Of a DNA stretch of 11,731 nt, positions 1-5,263 are shown in pieces. Below the pieces are notes generated by a model, which worked only from the letters and a program-made list of their open reading frames with translations, searched no databases and was not told the DNA's origin. Location: positions 1-11,731 of the forward strand of contig JANPDA010000234.1 in NCBI GenBank assembly GCA_031431235.1. Direction: 5' to 3'. The stretch is from JANNSW01 sp031431235. Lineage in GTDB: Bacteria; Pseudomonadota; Alphaproteobacteria; Rhizobiales; Hyphomicrobiaceae. Made by a program: the position numbers and the translations under genes. Every line of letters starts with the position of its first letter. Within the stretch, counting starts at the first letter, position 1.

Positions 1-410
1 GGGCAGGATGCCCGAGCTCCTGCTTTCTGGCGCAGGCTTCCGGTCCGAGTCGATCCACGAAACATCTACGAACCTCCTTGCTCCCTCCGGTTCCGCGTCG
101 TAGGAATGTCATCGCGGAGGCGCAAAGCGCGCAATGAAACGTCAAAACATCGCACCAAGAACAACCAAGTTTCACACGCAACCTCGGTCAAACCAACCAC
201 TTACCCTCCGCCCGCGCGCAACGCCCCGCACCAATTCTATAGAGGCACACACGCCCGAAAGGAGACCTCCACGGCAGCATATGACGAAATCATCCAACTC
301 CTCGGCATCGATTCGGCCACCGACCTCATCCCGGCGCATCCGCTGCTGAGACGTTGTCCATCAGATCGGCAAGCCCAGCCTCCACCCAATGTCGCTTGAT
401 TTCAAGTTTC

Positions 411-474
411 GTGTCCGGGGGTGCAGCTTCATGAACAAAGGTGTGGGTTGCCTTCCCACGCCCCCAACGGATAC
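411..474 (+). other. Predicted nested hairpin (structured non-coding element)
   Basis: Three stems stack in one fold. The outer stem pairs 411-417 with 468-474. After a two-base bulge (466-467), G418-G421 pairs with C462-C465. An inner stem pairs 441-447 with 455-461 around a 7-base loop. The left arm of the inner part carries about 19 unpaired bases (422-440). Two pairs (413/472 and 442/460) are G-U only when the plus strand is the RNA; on the minus strand they become C-A or A-C mismatches, which favours a plus-strand transcript. Read on the minus strand, the inner stem is followed by TTTGTT, so a weak terminator for the par operon is the alternative. No known RNA family was recognised. Confidence 0.35.
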
Positions 475-533
475 TCAATTTGTATTCGATTCGTAGACTG
501 CTAAGAAGAATTAACTGAACCCCTTCGGTTTGA

Positions 534-584
534 CAAAGCGAGTGTACCTATTTTGTTACAAACGGTTGTACCTGCAACGCTTTG
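534..584. repeat. Inverted repeat with nested stem and direct repeats
   Basis: CAAAGCG at 534-540 is the reverse complement of CGCTTTG at 578-584. Nested inside, TACAA (557-561) pairs with TTGTA (566-570) across a 4-base loop. TGTACCT also occurs twice as a direct repeat (543-549 and 567-573). The element starts 48 bases beyond the parB stop in the direction of par transcription. It could be a transcript-end structure or a protein-binding site; there is no strong T-run to call it an intrinsic terminator. Confidence 0.3.
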
Positions 585-632
585 AGCATTGTTGACCTGA
601 TCGACTCCTCCCCTGATTTCATGCCGACTGCT

Positions 633-1517
633 TCACCCGTTCCCCAGCAACCGCCCGCGCAGATAATCGAGCTGGTCGAAATTCGAGTAGCGGATCACCA
701 GCACACCGCTTTCGCCGGAGCTGCGCTTGACCTCGACTTTCAGGCCCAGAGCCTCGGCGACCTCTTTCTCGAAGGCGAGGGTGTCGGTATCCTTGTCGCG
801 TTTCTTGCGGGTCTCGGCGCCCACGCCGACCGGGCGTTGCACCAGGGCCTCGACCTCGCGGACGTTCAGGCCCTTGGCCACAATCATGCCAGCGAGGCTT
901 TCGGCGTCCTCGCGCCCCACCAGCGCGCGACCGTGACCGGCTGACAAAGTGCCGTCCTGGACGAGTTTTTGCACGACTTCGGGTAGCCGCAGCAGGCGCA
1001 GCGTGTTGGCCACGTGGCTGCGACTCTTGCCGATGATCTGGGCGAGATCGTCCTGGTTGTACTCGAAGCGCTCGACCAGCTCCTTGTAGCCGCGCGCCTC
1101 CTCGATCGCGTTCAGGTCGGCGCGCTGCACATTCTCGATGATCGCGAGCTCCAGCACCTCCTTGTCGGAGAGCTCGCGCACGATCACCGACACGGTGTGC
1201 AGCCCCGCCTTCTGACAGGCACGCCAACGACGCTCGCCGGCGACGATCTCGAATGCCTGGCCACCCATATCGGCTTTGGGGCGGACGATCAGCGGTTGCA
1301 CCAGACCGCGCTCGCGGATCGAGGATGCCAATTCCTCCAGCTCCGGCTCGTTGAAGGTCTGGCGCGGGTTCAACGGGCTCGAAAAAACCTGCTCGATCGG
1401 CACCACACGCTGCTGGCCCTCGTTGGGGAGCTTCTGGAGCGCGTCGGCCGGCTCACCGATCAGCGAAGCAAGGCCGCGACCGAGCCGGCTGCGGGGTGCT
1501 GGTGCCGCCATGGACAT
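633..1517 (-). CDS. parB: Chromosome-partitioning protein ParB (CTPase, parS-binding)
   Basis: ParB binds parS sites near the origin, uses CTP to close into a DNA-sliding clamp, and forms the nucleoprotein complex that ParA moves and that recruits SMC. The 294-residue protein is full length for the family. An N-terminal LGRGL motif (residues 12-16) is the usual ParA-contact segment. The ParB/Srx nucleotide-binding domain follows, with GERRWRA at 94-100 and ENVQR at 128-132, the CTP-binding signatures. A helix-turn-helix region lies at about 155-180, and a dimerisation region ends in DQLDYLRGRLL. It is the last gene of the mnmG-rsmG-parA-parB operon, 40 bp after parA. GGAGA about 8-12 bases upstream supports the start at 1517; an in-frame ATG two codons later (1511) is the alternative. 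Confidence 0.97.
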   Translation of the reverse strand: MSMAAPAPRSRLGRGLASLIGEPADALQKLPNEGQQRVVPIEQVFSSPLNPRQTFNEPELEELASSIRERGLVQPLIVRPKADMGGQAFEIVAGERRWRACQKAGLHTVSVIVRELSDKEVLELAIIENVQRADLNAIEEARGYKELVERFEYNQDDLAQIIGKSRSHVANTLRLLRLPEVVQKLVQDGTLSAGHGRALVGREDAESLAGMIVAKGLNVREVEALVQRPVGVGAETRKKRDKDTDTLAFEKEVAEALGLKVEVKRSSGESGVLVIRYSNFDQLDYLRGRLLGNG

Positions 1518-1557
1518 GGGTGTTCTCCGTTCAATCCGGTTGGAGCGGATGGCCGCT

Positions 1558-2388
1558 TCAGGCCGCCTTATAGGTGCGCTCGCGGGCGATGATCTCCTCG
1601 GCGAGCTTGATGTAGGCGAGACTGCCGGGGCTGCGCACGTCGTAGGAGAGGATCGGCATGCCGTGCGAAGGGGCCTCAGCCAACTTCACATTGCGCGGGA
1701 TCACGCTCTGGTAGACTTTCTCGCCGAAGAACTTGCGCACATCGCGCGCCACGTCCTTCGACAGGTTCGCGCGGTCGTCGTGCATGGTCAGCACAACCCC
1801 ATGGATGTCGAGGCCGGGATTGAGCGTCGCCTTGATGCCGTCGATGGTTTCCTTCAACTGCGAGAGCCCTTCGAGAGCGAAGAACTCGCACTGCACCGGC
1901 ACCAGCACGGAATTGGCGGCCGCAAGCGCATTCACCGTCAGCACGCTCAGGCTCGGCGGGCAGTCGATCAGCACGTAGGAATAGGGGACCTCGTCGGCGC
2001 GCGCCTTCTGATTGGCATAGAGGGCCGCGATGGCATCACGCAGGCGGAAATTGCGGTTGGGGACGTTCAACAGCTCGGATTCGAGCCCGACCAGGTCCGA
2101 ATTGGCCGGCGCGATAAGCAAATTCCTGACCGCCGTCGGCAGCGCCGCCTGGGCGAGGCTCGCTTTGGCGGAGAGCACGTCATAGGTGGTGATATGGCGC
2201 CGCTCGGGAGCGATGCCGAGGCCGGTCGAGGCATTGCCTTGCGGATCGGTATCGACGATCAGCACCTTTTCGCCGGTGGCGGCGAGCGCCGTGCCGAGAT
2301 TGATGGCGGTCGTGGTCTTGCCGACCCCGCCCTTCTGATTGACGATCGCAAACGTGCGTATGCTCGGTCGGCCGTAGGTGTTCGCCAT
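1558..2388 (-). CDS. parA: Chromosome-partitioning ATPase ParA (Soj)
   Basis: ParA is a Walker-type ATPase that binds DNA non-specifically as an ATP dimer and is released by ParB, pulling origin-proximal parS complexes to the cell poles. From the chosen start the protein has 276 residues. The deviant Walker A motif KGGVGKTT is at 19-26 with the signature lysine K19 and P-loop K24. The A' motif DTDPQGN lies at 46-52, and the Walker B strand VLIDCPP has D142. The short N-terminus without a helix-turn-helix is typical of chromosomal ParA rather than plasmid type Ia. I chose the ATG at 2388 over the in-frame ATG at 2415: it leaves 4 bp after the rsmG stop and has AGGGCGAG upstream, while the longer form would overlap rsmG by 23 bp. 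Confidence 0.96.
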   Translation of the reverse strand: MANTYGRPSIRTFAIVNQKGGVGKTTTAINLGTALAATGEKVLIVDTDPQGNASTGLGIAPERRHITTYDVLSAKASLAQAALPTAVRNLLIAPANSDLVGLESELLNVPNRNFRLRDAIAALYANQKARADEVPYSYVLIDCPPSLSVLTVNALAAANSVLVPVQCEFFALEGLSQLKETIDGIKATLNPGLDIHGVVLTMHDDRANLSKDVARDVRKFFGEKVYQSVIPRNVKLAEAPSHGMPILSYDVRSPGSLAYIKLAEEIIARERTYKAA

Positions 2389-2392
2389 TGGG

Positions 2393-3070
2393 TCACTCGC
2401 CCTTTTCCAAGTCATCCAGCGCAGTCAGCTCAATTACGCGGCCACTCGGTTCGGTCAGGCTCAGATGCAGTGTGGCTTCGAAGCGCCAGGCCTTGCGGGC
2501 CTCGGCGATCTCGGCCTCCACCTCACGCCCCTTCAAGAACAGGCCGGCGGTGCCGGCGGAGAAAAAGGGTCGCGCCAACCCCAGCAGCTTGCCCAACGGG
2601 GCGAGCGCACGCGCGCAGACAACGCCGATATCGGCTCCATTATGCCCGATGCGAAGTGATTCGATGCGATCATTGTGGATTTCCACAGGGGCACCGGTCT
2701 GGCGGGCCACATCGCGCAGGAACGCACATTTCCGGGCATTGCTCTCCGCCAGATGCATCCTGAACCCTGGCCGTTCGGCGTTCATGATGGCAACGACGAG
2801 ACCCGGAAATCCGGCGCCGGAGCCAAGATCGAGCCATTCGACGGCTTCGTTGGGGGCCAGCCGGACGAGCTGGGCGCTATCAGCGACGTGGCGGTGCCAG
2901 ACCTGAGCCATGGTGCCGGGTGCGATCAGATCCTGGACCTTCGACCAGCGCTCGAGCAGCTCGACATAGAGGGTCAGACGGCCGAGCGTTTCACGTGAAA
3001 CGGCAAAGGCGGCCGCGAAGGCGTCAGGTCCGGCGATCACGCCAGGAGGTCTCGTCGTGTCTTTGCTCAT
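2393..3070 (-). CDS. rsmG: 16S rRNA (guanine527-N7)-methyltransferase RsmG
   Basis: RsmG (GidB) transfers a methyl group from SAM to N7 of G527 in 16S rRNA; in other bacteria its loss gives low-level streptomycin resistance. The 225-residue protein has the Rossmann SAM-binding motif DLGSGAGFPG at 81-90, the family motif HRHVADS at 59-65 and the acidic-strand segment AESNARKCAFLR at 108-119. The start codon overlaps the mnmG stop in an ATGA arrangement (3067-3070), which implies translational coupling, and parA follows after 4 bp. Residues 24-28 (VSRET) are encoded by a perfect parS palindrome at 2987-3002, so this part of the gene also serves as a partition site. Confidence 0.97.
   Translation of the reverse strand: MSKDTTRPPGVIAGPDAFAAAFAVSRETLGRLTLYVELLERWSKVQDLIAPGTMAQVWHRHVADSAQLVRLAPNEAVEWLDLGSGAGFPGLVVAIMNAERPGFRMHLAESNARKCAFLRDVARQTGAPVEIHNDRIESLRIGHNGADIGVVCARALAPLGKLLGLARPFFSAGTAGLFLKGREVEAEIAEARKAWRFEATLHLSLTEPSGRVIELTALDDLEKGE
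2674..2687. repeat. Palindrome of two opposed DnaA-box-like halves inside rsmG
   Basis: TGTGGA-TT-TCCACA is a perfect inverted repeat with a 2-base centre, within rsmG codons. Each half matches the TCCACA end of the DnaA consensus TTATCCACA; the corresponding 9-mers match at 7 of 9 positions. It may be chance in coding sequence. Confidence 0.25.
2987..3002. promoter_or_regulatory. parS: parS site 1, perfect palindrome inside rsmG
   Basis: The 16-bp sequence CGTTTCACGTGAAACG is perfectly palindromic and contains the full core GTTTCACGTGAAAC, the conserved ParB loading site in most bacteria. It is embedded in rsmG codons 24-28 and lies about 1.5 kb upstream of parB. It is the best match among the three parS sites in the window. 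Confidence 0.9.
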
Positions 3071-4947
3071 TCGGCGACGGCGCGGCGGCGGGGCCGTTTC
3101 AGGTGGGCGAGCAGCAGCATGATCGCTGCCGGTGTAATGCCATCGATGCGCGCGGCCTGGGCGAGCGTTGCCGGCCGGTGGTGGAGGAGCTTCTGGCGGA
3201 CCTCGTTGGAAAGGCCGGGAATGAGCGCGAGATCGAAGTCGGGCGGGAAGCTCACGCCTTCGTCGCGGCGCATGGCATCGATGTCGGCCTGCTGGCGATC
3301 GAGATAGACGGCGTAGTGGGCATCGACGGCGACTTGGGCGGATGTCCTGGGGCCGATCGCGCCGAGGTCGGGCCAGATCCGTGCCAGCGCGTCGAAATCG
3401 ATGTCAGGAAGCGACAACAGCTCGAAAGCATTGCGGCGGCGACCATCGCGATTGACGCGCAGGCCGTGTTGGGCGGCCTCGTCGGGCGTGAGGCTGAGCG
3501 TCTCGAGCTGGTTTCTGGCGGCAGCGAGCGACGCCGCCTTGGCGCGGAACGCTGTCGCCCGAGCGACGCCAACGCAGCCTACGCCCAAGCCGAGCGGCGT
3601 CAGACGCTGATCGGCATTGTCGGCGCGCAGCCGCAAGCGGTACTCGGCGCGCGAAGTAAACATGCGGTAGGGCTCGCTGACGCCACGGCTGACGAGATCG
3701 TCGATCATGACGCCGAGATAGGCGTCGGCGCGGCTGACAATGAATTCGGTTGTGCTGCTGGCAGCCTTCAAAGCTGCGTTGACACCCGCAATCAGCCCCT
3801 GGGCGGCAGCCTCCTCGTAGCCGGTCGTCCCATTGATCTGACCTGCGAGGAAGAGACCAGGAGCGCGCCTGGCCTCGAGCGTCGTATGCAATTCACGCGG
3901 ATCCACATAGTCATACTCGATGGCATAGCCGGGTTGCAGCACGCGGACGCGCTCGAGGCCGGGGATGGTCGCCAGAAACGCGAGTTGTATATCCTCGGGT
4001 AGCGAGGTCGAGATGCCGTTGGGGTAGATGGTGGTGGTGTCGAGACCCTCGGGCTCGAGGAAGATCTGATGGGATTGGCGCTCGCGGAAGCGGACGACCT
4101 TGTCCTCGATCGAGGGGCAGTAGCGCGGGCCGATGCCTTTGATGCTGCCCGAGTACATGGCCGAGCGGGTTAGGTTCGCCTCGATCAGGGCGTGGGTCGC
4201 CGCCGTGGTGTGGGTGATGTGGCAGTCGATCTGGGGTGTCGTGATGCGCCCGGTCAGGAAGGAGAAGGGCTCGGGTGGGTCGTCGCCAGGCTGGCGTTCG
4301 AGGGATGACCAGTCGATAGTCGCTCCGTCGAGACGCGGAGGCGTCCCGGTCTTGAGGCGGCCGGTCGCGAGGCCGAGCGAGACCAGACGATCCGTCAGCC
4401 CGAGCGCTGGCGCCTCGCCGATGCGGCCGGCCGGGATCTGGCGGTCGCCGATGTGGATGAGGCCGTTGAGGAAGGTTCCGGTGGTGATCACGACCGCAGC
4501 GGCCGGCAACCGCTCACCATGAGTTGTAACGACACCGCAAATTCGGCCGGCCTCGAGGATCAGGTCGGCGGCGCCGGCCTCGATCACCGCGAGCCCCACG
4601 GTCGCCTGGATCGCAGCCTGCATCGCCTCGCGATAGAGCTTGCGATCGGCCTGGGCGCGCGGGCCCTGGACGGCGGGGCCCTTGGAGCGGTTCAGGACGC
4701 GGAACTGGATCCCGGCCGCATCAGCGACGCGGCCGATCAGACCGTCGAGCGCATCAATCTCGCGCACGAGGTGGCCCTTGCCGAGGCCGCCGATCGCGGG
4801 GTTGCAGGACATCTCGCCGATGGTGGCAAAACGGTGAGTGAGGAGGGCGGTGCGTGCACCCATGCGTGCGGCGGCTGCCGCGGCCTCACAGCCGGCATGG
4901 CCGCCACCGACAACGATCACGTCGTAGCTGTTGGTCGCCTTCGTCAT
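3067..4947 (-). CDS. mnmG: tRNA uridine-5-carboxymethylaminomethyl modification enzyme MnmG (GidA)
   Basis: MnmG is the FAD-dependent partner of MnmE. The heterotetramer uses methylene-tetrahydrofolate and glycine or ammonium to install (carboxymethyl)aminomethyl groups at C5 of wobble U34 in several tRNAs. The 626-residue length is normal. The FAD-binding GGGHAG lies at 14-19 after a beta strand, the family motif CNPAIGG at 48-54, and the second signature region (PRYCPSIEDK) contains the conserved cysteine. The C-terminal helical domain that contacts MnmE ends in ITPAAIMLLLAHLKR. It is the first gene of the operon with rsmG, parA and parB, and its stop overlaps the rsmG start by 4 bp. The start at 4947 has only a weak GGTGG-like binding site. 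Upstream lies the parS-rich intergenic region. Confidence 0.97.
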   Translation of the reverse strand: MTKATNSYDVIVVGGGHAGCEAAAAAARMGARTALLTHRFATIGEMSCNPAIGGLGKGHLVREIDALDGLIGRVADAAGIQFRVLNRSKGPAVQGPRAQADRKLYREAMQAAIQATVGLAVIEAGAADLILEAGRICGVVTTHGERLPAAAVVITTGTFLNGLIHIGDRQIPAGRIGEAPALGLTDRLVSLGLATGRLKTGTPPRLDGATIDWSSLERQPGDDPPEPFSFLTGRITTPQIDCHITHTTAATHALIEANLTRSAMYSGSIKGIGPRYCPSIEDKVVRFRERQSHQIFLEPEGLDTTTIYPNGISTSLPEDIQLAFLATIPGLERVRVLQPGYAIEYDYVDPRELHTTLEARRAPGLFLAGQINGTTGYEEAAAQGLIAGVNAALKAASSTTEFIVSRADAYLGVMIDDLVSRGVSEPYRMFTSRAEYRLRLRADNADQRLTPLGLGVGCVGVARATAFRAKAASLAAARNQLETLSLTPDEAAQHGLRVNRDGRRRNAFELLSLPDIDFDALARIWPDLGAIGPRTSAQVAVDAHYAVYLDRQQADIDAMRRDEGVSFPPDFDLALIPGLSNEVRQKLLHHRPATLAQAARIDGITPAAIMLLLAHLKRPRRRAVAE

Positions 4948-5002
4948 GGGGCACCACCCTATGGATTTCGGCCAAAGGGGTCAAAGGGTGCGAGCGATGG
5001 GG

Positions 5003-5011
5003 TTATCCCCA
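5003..5011 (+). promoter_or_regulatory. DnaA-box-like 9-mer
   Basis: TTATCCCCA differs from the consensus TTATCCACA at one base. It lies inside a short inverted repeat (4997-5012) and directly abuts the parS-like site at 5012. A single imperfect box is weak evidence on its own. Confidence 0.3.
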
Positions 5012-5027
5012 TGTTTCACGTGAATCA
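5012..5027. promoter_or_regulatory. parS: parS-like site 2
   Basis: TGTTTCACGTGAATCA matches the consensus TGTTTCACGTGAAACA at 15 of 16 positions. The single departure (T at 5025 instead of A) breaks one palindromic pair and creates a GAATC (GANTC) site at 5022-5026. Confidence 0.85.
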
Positions 5028-5117
5028 ATTCCTCAGGATTCAGTTGCGACTCGGGAGTCTGGATGCGACTCCGAGTGGCGGAATCCCGAGCGTGATGCCT
5101 CCCCACCCCCAGGAATC
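5022..5117. promoter_or_regulatory. Cluster of seven GANTC (CcrM-type) methylation sites
   Basis: GANTC occurs at 5022-5026, 5037-5041, 5048-5052, 5055-5059, 5067-5071, 5081-5085 and 5113-5117, with an eighth at 5215-5219. A palindrome with four fixed bases is expected about once per 256 bp in random sequence of even composition. In alphaproteobacteria GANTC is methylated by the cell-cycle methyltransferase CcrM. The ccrM gene is not in this window. Confidence 0.6.
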
Positions 5118-5180
5118 CCATAAGAGTTGCCTCCCCAAGGTGGGGAGGATGCCGCCGCGTGCCTCCACGCGGTGGGGAGG
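5098..5180. repeat. CCTCCCCA/TGGGGAGG intergenic repeat cluster
   Basis: CCTCCCCA occurs at 5098-5105 and 5130-5137; its reverse complement TGGGGAGG occurs at 5141-5148 and 5173-5180. The middle pair forms an 8-bp hairpin with a 3-base loop (5130-5148). A second hairpin pairs CCGCGTG (5155-5161) with CACGCGG (5166-5172). The arrangement resembles the short palindromic intergenic repeats scattered in GC-rich alphaproteobacterial genomes, and may also form stable RNA structure. Confidence 0.5.
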
Positions 5181-5204
5181 GGACGCCTTCGCATATCCGC
5201 GCCG

Positions 5205-5220
5205 CGTTTCACGTGAATCT
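5205..5220. promoter_or_regulatory. parS: parS-like site 3
   Basis: CGTTTCACGTGAATCT carries the 12-base core GTTTCACGTGAA. As in site 2, the palindrome is broken by T (5218) where A is expected, giving an overlapping GAATC site (5215-5219). It lies 43 bp beyond the mnmE stop codon. Confidence 0.75.
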
Positions 5221-5221
5221 T

Positions 5222-5230
5222 TTGTCCACA
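5222..5230 (+). promoter_or_regulatory. DnaA-box-like 9-mer
   Basis: TTGTCCACA differs from TTATCCACA at one base and lies one base after parS-like site 3. It has the same orientation as the box at 5003-5011. Confidence 0.3.
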
Positions 5231-5263
5231 GACGGCGCGGAGATACCCACAACCGGGGTGGCT

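Larger units (their letters stand above)
1..632. other. Gene-free stretch downstream of parB
   Basis: No convincing protein gene or recognisable tRNA is visible here. The longest open frame on the plus strand (106-399) is rich in K, T, N, P and R, has no ribosome binding site and resembles no family I know; it reads as chance. Visible structure: a small hairpin at the left edge (1-13, stem GGGCA/TGCCC); a 12-bp inverted repeat CTTGA-TT-TCAAG at 395-406; a long nested hairpin at 411-474; and an AT-richer stretch (about 475-600) with an inverted repeat. In many alphaproteobacteria parB is followed closely by holA; no holA is visible in the 632 bases after parB here. Confidence 0.6.
4948..5263. 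other. mnmG-mnmE intergenic region with parS, GANTC and DnaA-like sites
   Basis: This 316-bp gap contains no gene. In order it holds: an inverted repeat ATGGGG-TTAT-CCCCAT (4997-5012) that includes the DnaA-like TTATCCCCA (5003-5011); a parS-like site (5012-5027); seven GANTC sites at 5022-5117; an imperfect hairpin ACTCGG/CCGAGT (5049-5076); a CCTCCCCA/TGGGGAGG repeat cluster (5098-5180); a second parS-like site (5205-5220) with an eighth GANTC; and the DnaA-like TTGTCCACA (5222-5230). The mnmG operon promoter should also lie here, but no -35/-10 pair stands out. Confidence 0.65.

Noticed and set aside
169..182. GTTTCACACGCAAC as a parS site
   Set aside because: Three mismatches to the 14-bp core, two of them in the central CACGTG.
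106..399. Open frame of 97 codons on the plus strand
   Set aside because: No ribosome binding site, composition dominated by K, T, N, P and R, no family resemblance, and a second frame overlaps it. The stretch near residues 58-82 looks slightly protein-like, but not enough to call a remnant.
530..558. TTGACA at 530-535 as a plus-strand promoter
   Set aside because: No acceptable -10 element at 16-18 bp spacing; the hexamers there match TATAAT poorly.
1276..2763. 495-codon plus-strand open frame antisense to parA and parB
   Set aside because: It is a shadow in high-GC sequence; the minus strand encodes clear ParA, ParB and RsmG with all motifs.
2920..4002. 360-codon plus-strand open frame antisense to mnmG
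   Set aside because: It is a shadow of mnmG, with no recognisable domain and no ribosome binding site.
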